NCBI RefSeq assembly: GCF_016925675.1
Contig: NZ_CP070506.1
Coordinates: 618,501-682,500 of the forward strand
From: Pseudomonas hygromyciniae
Lineage (GTDB): Bacteria > Pseudomonadota > Gammaproteobacteria > Pseudomonadales > Pseudomonadaceae
Length of the DNA: 64,000 nt
Direction of reading: 5' to 3'
The first letter of the stretch is position 1, and each line of letters begins with the position of its first letter. Positions 27,888 to 37,328 of the stretch are shown piece by piece. Below the pieces are notes generated by a model that was given only the letters and a program-made list of their open reading frames with translations, searched no databases and had not been told where the DNA came from. Made by a program: the position numbers and the translations under genes.

Positions 27888-29153
27888 TTAGTTGCTCTTC
27901 ACCGCGTGATCCGGCTTCTTGTCATTGCCAGGGATGTACGGGCTCCACGGCTGGGCGCGGATCGGTCCTTCGGTCTGCCACACCACCGAGAACTGGCCGT
28001 CCGACTGGATCTCGCCAATCATCACCGGCTTGTGCAGGTGGTGGTTGGTCTTGTCCATGGTCAGGGTGTAGCCCGACGGCGCGGCGAAGGTCTGGCCGGC
28101 CAGGGCTTCACGCACTTTGTCGACGTCGGTGGACTTGGCTTTCTCCACGGCCTGCGCCCACATGTGGATGCCGACGTAGGTGGCTTCCATCGGGTCGTTG
28201 GTCACGGCCTTGTCGGCACCCGGCAGGTTTTTCGCCTTGGCATAGGCTTTCCAGTCGGCTACGAACTTGGCGTTGACCGGGTTCTCTACCGACTGGAAGT
28301 AGTTCCACGCCGCCAGGTTGCCCACCAGCGGCTTGGTGTCGATGCCGCGCAGTTCTTCTTCGCCTACCGAGAACGCCACCACCGGAACTTCGGTGGCTTT
28401 CAGGCCCTGGTTGGCCAGTTCCTTGTAGAACGGCACGTTGGAGTCGCCGTTGACCGTGGACACCACGGCCGTCTTGCCGCCCGCCGAGAACTTCTTGATG
28501 TTGGCGACGATGGTCTGGTAATCGCTATGGCCGAACGGGGTGTAGACCTCTTCGATGTCCTTGTCGGCCACGCCTTTGGCATGCAGGAACGCGCGCAGGA
28601 TCTTATTGGTGGTGCGTGGGTACACGTAGTCGGTGCCCAGCAGGAAGAAGCGCTTGGCGCTGCCGCCTTCTTCGCTCATCAGGTATTCCACCGCCGGGAT
28701 CGCCTGTTGGTTGGGCGCCGCACCGGTGTAGAACACGTTGGGCGACATTTCTTCGCCTTCGTACTGCACCGGGTAGAACAGCAGGCCGTTGAGTTCTTCG
28801 AACACCGGCAGCACTGATTTGCGCGACACCGAGGTCCAGCAGCCAAACACCACCGCCACCTTGTCCTGGGTCAGCAACTGCCGGCCTTTCTCGGCGAACA
28901 GCGGCCAGTTGGACGCAGGGTCCACGATCACCGGCTCCAGCAGCTTGCCATTCACGCCGCCCTTGGCGTTGATCTGGTCGATGGTCATCAACGCCATGTC
29001 CTTGAGGGACGTTTCGGAAATGGCCATGGTCCCGGACAGCGAATGCAGGATGCCGACCTTGATGGTCTCGGCGGCCTGGACAGTCCAGGTCATGCCCATG
29101 GCGGCAATGGATGCCGACAGAGTGAAAGCCTTGATCAAGCTGCGACGCTTCAT
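27888..29153 (-). CDS. urtA: Urea ABC transporter substrate-binding protein UrtA
   Basis: A 421-residue periplasmic urea-binding protein with a signal peptide (MKRRSLIKAFTLSASIAAMG ... VQAAE). The mature chain has the branched-chain amino acid receptor fold; runs diagnostic of UrtA are KVGILHSLSGTMAISETSLK, FGCWTSVSRKSVLPVFEELN, LLFYPVQYEGEEMSPNVFYT and TVNGDSNVPFYKELANQGL. It is the first gene of the urea block and is preceded by a sigma-54 promoter, so it is expected to respond to nitrogen limitation through NtrC. Confidence 0.98.
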   Translation of the reverse strand: MKRRSLIKAFTLSASIAAMGMTWTVQAAETIKVGILHSLSGTMAISETSLKDMALMTIDQINAKGGVNGKLLEPVIVDPASNWPLFAEKGRQLLTQDKVAVVFGCWTSVSRKSVLPVFEELNGLLFYPVQYEGEEMSPNVFYTGAAPNQQAIPAVEYLMSEEGGSAKRFFLLGTDYVYPRTTNKILRAFLHAKGVADKDIEEVYTPFGHSDYQTIVANIKKFSAGGKTAVVSTVNGDSNVPFYKELANQGLKATEVPVVAFSVGEEELRGIDTKPLVGNLAAWNYFQSVENPVNAKFVADWKAYAKAKNLPGADKAVTNDPMEATYVGIHMWAQAVEKAKSTDVDKVREALAGQTFAAPSGYTLTMDKTNHHLHKPVMIGEIQSDGQFSVVWQTEGPIRAQPWSPYIPGNDKKPDHAVKSN

Positions 29154-29213
29154 GGTGTGGTCCCCGTGACGTTTATTTTTCTGATAAGCAGATGTGAACG
29201 CTAAAGGGCTATT

Positions 29214-29228
29214 TGCAAAGGCTGTGCC
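29214..29228 (-). promoter_or_regulatory. Sigma-54 (RpoN) promoter of the urt/ure operon
   Basis: Read leftward, GGCAC-N5-TTGCA is present exactly, with the invariant GG and GC ten bases apart. The predicted transcription start lies roughly 50 bases before the urtA ATG. This is the arrangement expected of an NtrC-activated nitrogen operon. The palindrome GGTGCGCACC at 29278-29287 lies about 50 bases further upstream and might be part of an activator site, although its half-site spacing is not the classical NtrC one. Confidence 0.8.
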
Positions 29229-29446
29229 CGATAGCCGAACGCCCGGTTTTACGGGGCGGCACGTGCCGGCGGGCGTGGGTGCGCACCAATAGCGGGCGGC
29301 CTGGCGGCGTCGGTGCAGGCAATGCGCCGAAAGAGTGCCAGGGCGCAGGGCCCCCTAACTATGCAGCGCCATGGAGCGGGTGCATGGGAGGACGCTTTGC
29401 CAGGGTTTGCATCCGCAAGCTCACTACAAGCGATCAAGGGAGTGTC

Positions 29447-32400
29447 ATGGAAGAACAACGATCCAGGGAAATACGGGCTGCGGTAGCGAAGGCCGCGAAG
29501 TATCAATACAGCCCAGCGTTTATCACGGCCGATGATGCCGCGCGGTATGTCCACGAACGCATTGGCAACAAGCGTGACGTGGAATACGGCAGCGTCATTT
29601 TGCAAAGGTTGTCGGATCAGCGGATTTACGCCACGCAGCCGATTCCCGGCAAGGCGGCCACGTTTGACTTCGAGCTGTTGCTGGAGCGCGGCGCAGGCAA
29701 TTCATTTGTGGAACCGCCTGGCTATAAGTTGGTGGGCGGGATTCACTCGCACCCCCAGCAATTTGACTTCTTGAAGCGCTCAAACCCGCGCTATACCGAT
29801 CGGCAGGTGCGGGTCTTCAACGATTTTTTTTCCGAGCGGGACGTGGTCTTCAATCACTACGAAGGGCGATCACTGGTCACCGCCTATCTATCGGGGCCCA
29901 ACGGCACGCTACTCAAGTACCTGCCCAGTTTCTCCGAGGCCGAGCGGCAGTTTGTCGACTGGCTCGATGACGTCAAAACGGCCCTGCCCGCCCATGGTCA
30001 TGACGGCACCCTGGAGGGTTACATCAAGAAGCTGGCATCGCTGGGGCGCTTGTCCCTGCTGCTGGCCAGTGATGACTGGGGCGGCGCTGCGGGGTTGATT
30101 GACCAGAGTTGGCAGCCTTATCTGCCGCTGGTCGAGCCTCAAGGCACGGTGGCGTGTGGCCCGCTGTTCCAGGATGTGACCAAGGCGCTGAACGCGGCCC
30201 AGGTGCGCATGCGCCGCAAACCTGAACTTCGCCAGATGGCCATGCTGCTCAAGCATGAACAGCGCAGTGAATTTGTCGCGACACAGGCCCTGGCATTGGG
30301 CGCCGCAGAGCTGGTTCCGGCCGATAACCGGTTGCCTTCGCTGGCGGGCGGCCCCTTGTTGCCGGAGGGGTTTCATGTGCACGGTTTCTTCTACCTGTCG
30401 CAACCGGTGCTGGCGCAGACGCCCAGCATACAACCCTGGTTGTACCAGCAGTTTTTCAGCCCCGGCGAGCTGGCGGCCTACATTGCCAAGGCTCGTCGCT
30501 ACCAGCAGGCACCGACCTCTGCACTGGGCATTTCCCTGTACCTGCGGACCAAGGACGACGCGCTGCTGCGTTACCGGTTCAGCGGCTCGCCGGCAGAAAC
30601 GCAGTTGTTCAAGGAGGATGATGCGGGTGGGGTGTCCGACCAGGGGATTCAACAGGCCCTGGAGCGCGGAACGCTGACGCCTGCTCAGTTCGTGGCGCGG
30701 GTGGCTGCTGCGGGTGAGTTGAGTGTGGAGAAAACCAGTGCACTGTGGGACGTGGAGGGCGTGGTCGAGAGCAACTGGACGCCCTTTGCGAGTTTCCCGC
30801 AAAAGGCGCTCACCCTGAGCCAGCCCTTTGCCTCCGCCGATGAGGCCGCACTGTACGCCCATGCCCAGGTGGGGGGCCGTCGTGGTCGTGAATATGGCGC
30901 GCTGATTCTCAAGCAGGCCGACCATCGTTATGTGTTGACCCAGCAACTGGAAACACCCGGCAATCCATACGCATTCCAGGGGTTTTACCCTTGGGAGCCG
31001 TACTCCAAGCAATTGGCGCTGCCCGATGGTTACCAACTGCACGCCTGGTTCGGCTCCCACGTGGCGCCCTCGTTGTTGAACCTGGATGCCCAGGCCCGGG
31101 CGAACTGGTCGAGTGATGAGGTGGATGTGTATGCCCAGGGTTTCACTGCCGAGGAAGCCTATCGGATCCACCAGTTGCAAGTGCCGGGCTACCTGTCCGG
31201 AGCCAAAGACAGCCTGATCGTCCTGGATACCCGTGGTGCGAAGAGCAGCGAATTCCTCGGCTTTTTCGAGGCGCCCAGGGGCGGCAGCCTGGTTGCCCGG
31301 AACCTGGCGGACGGCACCTACAAACCCGCCGATGCCATCCGTACGCTGGCAGAGGTCAGCCATTTGCGCGTAGTGAAGGGCAATAGTTTGTGGGGCCCGG
31401 CTGGATCAATCGACAAGCACTGGGTGCCCTTCAAGGACCGGGCAACGCCGGGTACAACGGTGCCCCTGCCTGCATTGAGCCCGGCTTTTACTCAAGCCGA
31501 TGACGCGGCGTTGTGGGCGCACCGGCGCATCGGTGCACGGCGTGACCGTGAGTACGGCGGCGTCATCCTGCGCAACCTTCAAGGTTACTTTTTTGCCACC
31601 GAGCCGGTCAGTGGCCAGGGGCTTGAGTTCGACATCCGCGACGTCCTCAGCACCCGCGAGGATGGCAGCTTCTTGCCGATTGCCGGCTACCGTCGTGCCG
31701 GGCTTTATCATTCCCATCCTGCGGATTACCAACAGGTTGCCAGCGCCAACCCGGATATGTCCGAGCAGCAGGTGAGGGTTCATCTGAATTTCTTTTCCCC
31801 ATGGGATGCCGCTGGGGATATCGCCTTTCAGCACAACTTTGCATTGTCATACTTGTCGGGTCCCGATGATTCCCTGGTGCGCTATCGCCCCAGTGGGTCA
31901 TTCGCCGAAGCGCAATACGCCAAGTGGATTTTTGGCACGGTCAGCGACGCGCAGTGGGGGACGGATGGCTCGCTGGAAGGCCATCTGAAAAAATTGCTCG
32001 AGGTGGGTGAGTTGAGTTTTGTCACCAGCAATCCGTTGTGGGGCGGCTCTCGAGGGGTAGTTCCGCAGAACTGGGAGCTCTATCGGGCGTTCGCTGCGCC
32101 AGCGCCGAGGTTGTTGCCGCTGTTGTCCCACGTCTGCGCCACGGTCAGCGATGCCATTGCGGCGGGCGTGGCGCTCGGTACCGGCCCAGGGACGGCCTGG
32201 CGCCTTGGGCTGGTGCTCAAGCGCGACGGCAAGGACGAATTTGTCGCGACCCAGGCCCAGGTGCTCGACGAACCACGCTTTTACGTGAACCACCTGTTAT
32301 CCACGGATGCGGACGGCAACTACCTGCTGCCGGACGAGCACCGCATCGTCGGGTTCTACTGCGAGTCACCTGCCGAACGCAGCCGGCTGGCCATGCATCA

Positions 32401-35185
32401 GCCCTGGCTGTACCGCAGCTTTTTTGCGCCGCAGGCGTTGGGCAGCGCGGCCCAACAGGCGGGCCTGATTGCCAACCTGCAGGTGCCGGAGCAGCCGCTG
32501 GGGCTCTATCAGCCAACCGCAAGTGGGGCGCTGTTGCGCTATCGGTTTGGCTTCTCGACCGCAGAAACCGAGCTTTTTGGCAGTAGCCCCGAGGCCGATA
32601 GCGCTTTGCTCAAAGGCAGCCTCACCCCCCAGGAGTATGTGCTGCAGGTCGCGGCCGTCGGTGAGCTGACGGTGCTGGCCACCAACCGGATGTGGGACCG
32701 GGCGGGTGTGGTCACGGCTGCGTGGCGCCCGTATGCCGATATCCCACTGGTGACAGTGGGGCCGGCGTTCACCCAGCCCGACGACGCTGCGCGCTGGGCG
32801 CACAATCAGATCGGCACCCGGCGTGACAAAGAGTATGGCGGCCTCATTCTCAAGCGTGGCAACCGCTACTTCGCCACGCATCCGGGCAGCGGTGCCCATG
32901 CCATGTTCGATTTCTACACGATCCTGGCGGCCGATGAGCAGGACAACTTCATCGCGCCCCATGGCTACGAGTGCCACGCGCTCTACCACTCGCACCCGGC
33001 CGACGCCGGTCAGATAAGGCAATTGAACCCCGGCTTCACCGACGACCAGGTCGAGTTGTTCAACAGCTTCTACTCCAACGCCGACCAGGTGTTTGTCATC
33101 ACCCATCGTCACTTCGCTCGGGTGCATTACCTGTCGGGGGCGGTCAACTCGCTGCTCAAATATGTGAGCAGCGGCTCGGCCGAGGAGACAAACCTCGAGG
33201 CTCAACTGACAGGCACGCAGGCGGTGGTGCCGTTCACCGCGTTCGAAGGCGCTGTCTGGCGGTTGGCGCAAGCCGGCGAGTTACACGTGGTGGTGCCTTC
33301 ACCGGTATGGGGCGGTGTACGCGGCAAGGTGCCTCAAGGCTGGACCTTGCGCAGCCCCGTGAACAGCGGCGGGGCCGCGCAGGCGCAACCGTTCTTCACG
33401 CCCATGCTGAGTACCGCGCAAGCTGCGGTGTTGGTTGCCTTGAGTGCGACTGCGGGGTTGCGTCAGACGGGCTATCAGGGGGTTGTCCTCAAGCACCTGA
33501 CGGCTTTGACCTATATCGCCACCGAACCCACGGCCCTGGGCCCTTCGTTGACCGGGTTGTTCCCGCTGCGCAATAACGGCCAGCCGCGGCTGCCCTCCAA
33601 CTATCGCCTGGTGGGCTTCTATTACTCCCCTGCACCGATGGCGGATGCGCCCTTGCCCGCCACGGAGCCCTGGCTGTACAAGCGCTTTGTCAGTCCACAG
33701 TTGCTGGTCACGGCGATGAATCAGGCGGCCGGCACCCAGAGCCTGCAGATTGCCGACCAGGGCTTGAAGCTGTTTTTGCACACCGGCGACCGGGCGCTGT
33801 TGCAATGGCAAGCGCCCGACGCCAAGGCGGCCACCGAATTGTTCAGCGTGGCCACGGACGGCACGGTGACGGATAACGGCAACCAGGCCGCCTTGATGGA
33901 CGGCTCGTTGTCACCCCGGGCGTTTATGCGTCGGGTTATTCGTGCGGGCGAGCTGACGGTGCTGCAGGTCGGCCAGCTCTGGACCCAGCGGGGGGTGTTG
34001 TATGACGGTGAAACCCTGCCGCTGGGTGCCAAGGACCAGAGCATCGACGCCACCTTCCTGAGTGCCGACGATGCCGCGCGGCATGCCCACGAACGCATCG
34101 GCGTACGGCGTGATATGGCCTTTGGCGGCTACATCTTGCGGCTCCCCGATCAGCGCTTTGCATTCACCGAACCGGTACGTGTCCAGGGCGATGGATTTGC
34201 CGGGGACTTGCTGCTGTCATCGGCCGATAACGGGCTGCTGGTGCCGCCGGCCGACCATGTCATCCATGGGCGCTACGCCTCCCATCCACCGCTGTCCCAG
34301 GCTGAGCTGGAGCGTTGGCGGCGCCTGGGGTGGACACTGACCGACCTTGAAGTCAGCGCCTCGATGTTCAGCGATCAGGAAATCCGCTCGGCGATCCTCT
34401 CTGGACTGCCTGCGTACTTGAGCGGGACGCCCAACAACCTGATCTGTTACCAGCCCAGCGGTTCGCAAAAGGAAGCGTTGGTACTGGCCAACACCCGTCG
34501 AGACCCTGGGGTCGATAACTACCGTCTTCGCCTGGAGCGCGGTGCGCTCAAGCCACAAGACATCGTCACTCGCGTGGCGGACGCGGGTGAACTGCGGGTG
34601 CTCGCCCACACCCTGTTGTGGGGCCCGCGCCTGCGGGTCTATGACGACTGGACACCGAATTTCGAATACGCCGAGGTGGCCCCGCAAACGCCGTCCTTGA
34701 GCGCCATTTTCACCAGCCCGGACGCTGCGGCGATCAATGCCCATAAGCGCGGTTATGGACGAAACCTGGCGGCCCAGGGGTGTACGGCGTACTTGCTCAA
34801 ACACCCGCAAAAAAGTGAATACGTGGTCAGCGAACTGGCGCCCGAGGCCTCCAATGCCTGGTTGAGTGACTCGTCCATCGGTGCGGCCTACCTGGAGGGG
34901 GGGGGGTTGCCCATGGTTTCGTGCTGGCCGGGATGTTCTATTCCCAGCAATGGCTGCCCAGCGGCCTGCCTTCCACCGAGGCCTGGCTGGCGCGCTTTTT
35001 CGCGACCCCGCAATTGCTGCAACGGGCCGAAAAAGACGCCCGCTCTTTGCCCCGCGCAGGCTCCAGCGACGTGTTACCGGTTTATCTGTCGACGCTTGAA
35101 GGCGCGTTACTGCGCTATCAGCCGCCCGCGACCTCGCTGTTCAGTGGCGGCGGCAATGGTGACGAAGTCAGCGTACAGGGCATGA
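29447..35185 (+). CDS. Giant modular DUF4329/JAMM-like protein, upstream part up to the poly-G frame break
   Basis: The frame starts at the ATG at 29447, five bases after a strong AAGGGAG, and runs 1,912 codons, of which the last 92 or so after 34906 are out of frame. There is no signal peptide or membrane segment. The protein is a chain of modules, each opening with a helix like ADDAARYVHERIGNKRDVEY, then a strand (GSVIL), and closing with a tryptophan linker of the form GEL-x-V...LW...W-x-P. Modules beginning at residues of about 22, 680 and 1105 carry E46, H100-S-H102-P, S129, D132; E702, H755-S-H757-P, S784, D787; and E1129, H1181-S-H1183-P, S1210, D1213. That is a JAMM-type metal-site pattern. 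The alternating modules lack it. I associate it with DUF4329 from memory. The function is unknown; a metallopeptidase or isopeptidase is one possibility. It is divergent from urtA. Confidence 0.75.
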   Translation: MEEQRSREIRAAVAKAAKYQYSPAFITADDAARYVHERIGNKRDVEYGSVILQRLSDQRIYATQPIPGKAATFDFELLLERGAGNSFVEPPGYKLVGGIHSHPQQFDFLKRSNPRYTDRQVRVFNDFFSERDVVFNHYEGRSLVTAYLSGPNGTLLKYLPSFSEAERQFVDWLDDVKTALPAHGHDGTLEGYIKKLASLGRLSLLLASDDWGGAAGLIDQSWQPYLPLVEPQGTVACGPLFQDVTKALNAAQVRMRRKPELRQMAMLLKHEQRSEFVATQALALGAAELVPADNRLPSLAGGPLLPEGFHVHGFFYLSQPVLAQTPSIQPWLYQQFFSPGELAAYIAKARRYQQAPTSALGISLYLRTKDDALLRYRFSGSPAETQLFKEDDAGGVSDQGIQQALERGTLTPAQFVARVAAAGELSVEKTSALWDVEGVVESNWTPFASFPQKALTLSQPFASADEAALYAHAQVGGRRGREYGALILKQADHRYVLTQQLETPGNPYAFQGFYPWEPYSKQLALPDGYQLHAWFGSHVAPSLLNLDAQARANWSSDEVDVYAQGFTAEEAYRIHQLQVPGYLSGAKDSLIVLDTRGAKSSEFLGFFEAPRGGSLVARNLADGTYKPADAIRTLAEVSHLRVVKGNSLWGPAGSIDKHWVPFKDRATPGTTVPLPALSPAFTQADDAALWAHRRIGARRDREYGGVILRNLQGYFFATEPVSGQGLEFDIRDVLSTREDGSFLPIAGYRRAGLYHSHPADYQQVASANPDMSEQQVRVHLNFFSPWDAAGDIAFQHNFALSYLSGPDDSLVRYRPSGSFAEAQYAKWIFGTVSDAQWGTDGSLEGHLKKLLEVGELSFVTSNPLWGGSRGVVPQNWELYRAFAAPAPRLLPLLSHVCATVSDAIAAGVALGTGPGTAWRLGLVLKRDGKDEFVATQAQVLDEPRFYVNHLLSTDADGNYLLPDEHRIVGFYCESPAERSRLAMHQPWLYRSFFAPQALGSAAQQAGLIANLQVPEQPLGLYQPTASGALLRYRFGFSTAETELFGSSPEADSALLKGSLTPQEYVLQVAAVGELTVLATNRMWDRAGVVTAAWRPYADIPLVTVGPAFTQPDDAARWAHNQIGTRRDKEYGGLILKRGNRYFATHPGSGAHAMFDFYTILAADEQDNFIAPHGYECHALYHSHPADAGQIRQLNPGFTDDQVELFNSFYSNADQVFVITHRHFARVHYLSGAVNSLLKYVSSGSAEETNLEAQLTGTQAVVPFTAFEGAVWRLAQAGELHVVVPSPVWGGVRGKVPQGWTLRSPVNSGGAAQAQPFFTPMLSTAQAAVLVALSATAGLRQTGYQGVVLKHLTALTYIATEPTALGPSLTGLFPLRNNGQPRLPSNYRLVGFYYSPAPMADAPLPATEPWLYKRFVSPQLLVTAMNQAAGTQSLQIADQGLKLFLHTGDRALLQWQAPDAKAATELFSVATDGTVTDNGNQAALMDGSLSPRAFMRRVIRAGELTVLQVGQLWTQRGVLYDGETLPLGAKDQSIDATFLSADDAARHAHERIGVRRDMAFGGYILRLPDQRFAFTEPVRVQGDGFAGDLLLSSADNGLLVPPADHVIHGRYASHPPLSQAELERWRRLGWTLTDLEVSASMFSDQEIRSAILSGLPAYLSGTPNNLICYQPSGSQKEALVLANTRRDPGVDNYRLRLERGALKPQDIVTRVADAGELRVLAHTLLWGPRLRVYDDWTPNFEYAEVAPQTPSLSAIFTSPDAAAINAHKRGYGRNLAAQGCTAYLLKHPQKSEYVVSELAPEASNAWLSDSSIGAAYLEGGGLPMVSCWPGCSIPSNGCPAACLPPRPGWRAFSRPRNCCNGPKKTPALCPAQAPATCYRFICRRLKARYCAISRPRPRCSVAAAMVTKSAYRA
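34897..34906 (+). repeat. Homopolymer run of ten G at the frame break
   Basis: Ten consecutive G inside the giant gene. The upstream frame reads LEGGG then diverges (LPMVSC) and stops at 35185. One more G, or two fewer, joins it to the downstream frame as LEGG(G)VAHGFVLAGMFY, which matches the strand pattern of sister modules (for example PEGFHVHGFFYL). Tracts of this kind are prone to slippage and also to sequencing error. Confidence 0.9.
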
Positions 35186-37320
35186 GTCTGAGCAGCGGCA
35201 CCCTGGATATTCGCCGTTATGTTTCGTTGATGGCCAAAACCGGTGATTTGACGGTGCTGTATTCCAGTCAATGCTGGGACCGCCGGGGGCCGGTGAGCAA
35301 GGAGCCTTCGCAGTGGCGACCCTACGCGCACTTTATCCGCCGCCGTCTGGGGCCCGTGTTCAATGAACAGGATGACGCGGCTCGGTATGCCCGTTCCCGT
35401 CTGCCGGCCAGCAATGGTGGGCGACTGTTCGGCGGCCTGATCCTCAAGCGCCCGGACGGCCTGTTCGTTGCCACGGAACCTGTGAGCGTGCCCCGCGAAG
35501 ATTTCGAGCACACCTGGATTTTTCCCGACGAGATGGTGGCCGTGGGTGGCTTTCCCGCAGCCCATACGCTGGTGGCACGCTATCGTTCAAGCCCGGGGCG
35601 CGAACTGCCGTTTACCCTGGACGCCGCGCAGCGGGACATCTACCGCAATATGCTCTCGACCCGGGTGATCAGTGCGGTGCTGAACACCGCCCATGCCAAC
35701 CTGAGCCGTGAATACCTGTTCGGCGCCGACGCCAGCATCATCAGTTACAGCCGCAGCGACTCGGCGCTGGAAACGGCCCTGAAGAATGATCTGCAGCCCC
35801 TAAACCTGGTGCGCGAGGACCGCCTGGAAAACAAGCTTGAGCAACAGATCCGCGCTGGAGAACTCACGCCAGAAGCGTTTGTCCAGCGCCTGAGCAAGGC
35901 CGGGCTCCTGCGCGTGGTGGACGGCAGCGAGGTCTGGGGCCCGCCGAGGTTACTCCAGGGTTTTGTCCCCAATGCTTATCGCGCGCCTGGAATCTTGATC
36001 GAAAATGCGCTGGCGGATCCTGCCTTCAGTCCGGTGTTTGCCCAGGAGCAGGCGGCTGTGCGCTACGCCCATGAGCGCTGCCAATACGGGCCGGCGTTGC
36101 AGTTCGGCTACGTGTTCAAGGATGCGCGTAAAGATCAATACATGGTGACGATGCCGTTGGTGCGTAGCAGTTATTGGAAGTTCGAGCAGGTGTTTCCAAG
36201 CGGCCTGCTGCCCCAGGGCTATGTCATGGAGGGCCTCTATCTGTGTGCCGCCCTTGAAACCCTGACCCCCTTGCAAGACCCCCATGAGCGGATGATTCAT
36301 TCGCCCCTGGACGTCGACAACGGCATTCGCTTTGCCCGTCATGGCGTGAAGGGCAAGCGGCTGGCGTTGTACCTGTCCTGCCCGGAGGGGGCGCTGCTCA
36401 GGTATCAGTACCTGCAAACGGATGAGGAACAGGACGATCGCAACCACTTCCCGATGCTTCGCCAGCAACTGCACCAGGGTAAGCTCACGCTGCTGGGTTA
36501 TGTGCAGGAGCTGGCTCGTTTCGGCAACCTTGATGTACTGGTCGAGGGCTCGGTCTGGGCGGGGACGCGGCGTATCACGCCCGGCTGGCAGCCGGGATCG
36601 GGAGAGGGGTTCTTCGATTTCCCGATGCTCTGCGGCCCGTTGTTCTCCCATGCCGATGATGCCGCCCGCTACGTGCAGCGTCGGCTGTTGACGCGCGGGG
36701 GCCACAACTATGTGGCGGCCGTCCTGGCCAATCCGAACAACTCGTCGTTTATCGCGACCCTGCCGTTGTGGCCGGGGCTGGATGCGACACGTCTGTTCCG
36801 CCTGTTTTACACCGGGCGTTCGGGGCCGGTGCAACCGATCTCGCAGCCTGCGAGCGGGCCGATACCTTATCCGGACTTTCCGGTTCTGTACCGGGTGGTG
36901 GGCGCGCAGTTGGCCTATAGGGATTCGGCGCCTGTCGACAGTGCTGATTCCAGGGATGAGGTGCTCATCAGCAACTTTATCGAGCCATCGTTCCTGGCCT
37001 ATTTCATCCGCGTTCTCAAGGCACAGTCAGAAACCACGACGAGCCTTTACCTGGTTACCCGGGGTGGCGCGCTGTTGAAATACGTACCGGGTTTTTCACC
37101 CCTGGAAAACCAGCTGATGGCCACCGTGGCCAGTCTCACGCCCCTGGAGTTTCTCCAGCGTTTGACCGGGGTTGGTCAGCTGTCTGTGCTCGACAGGGAT
37201 ACCTATTGGCACAACGAAGGGCTGATTTCCGAGGTGCAAAAGGACAGTCGCAATGGGGTGCAGACCGACGCTCCACTGATTGACGAACCCCTGCAACTGC
37301 GCGACCGCGACGAGCTGTAA
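34921..37320 (+). pseudogene. Giant modular protein, downstream part in the shifted frame
   Basis: An open frame of about 800 codons continuing the same module series (the frame is already open at the G tract). It holds the rest of the module cut by the tract plus three more: LGPVFNEQDDAARYARSRLP, AFSPVFAQEQAAVRYAHERC and GPLFSHADDAARYVQRRLL, each with the closing tryptophan linker. None has the HSHP motif; the equivalent site in the first of these is RYRSSPG, so these modules look non-catalytic. There is no good ribosome site, so by itself it is probably not a separate gene. With the frame restored the whole protein would be about 2,624 residues. It ends eight bases before the convergent permease gene. 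Whether it is made depends on the G tract. Confidence 0.7.
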
Positions 37321-37328
37321 GCGAGTGC

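Noticed and set aside
29278..29287. GGTGCGCACC palindrome as a classical NtrC site
   Set aside because: Half-sites abut with no spacer, unlike the usual GCAC-N5-TGGTGC; kept only as a weak possibility in the promoter note.
29909..31363. Minus-strand frame of 484 codons inside the giant gene
   Set aside because: No start context and no family; the forward frame has the repeated module pattern.
34921..37320. Treating the downstream half of the giant gene as an independent gene
   Set aside because: It begins in the middle of a module directly after the G tract, with no ribosome site; it fits as the continuation of the upstream frame.
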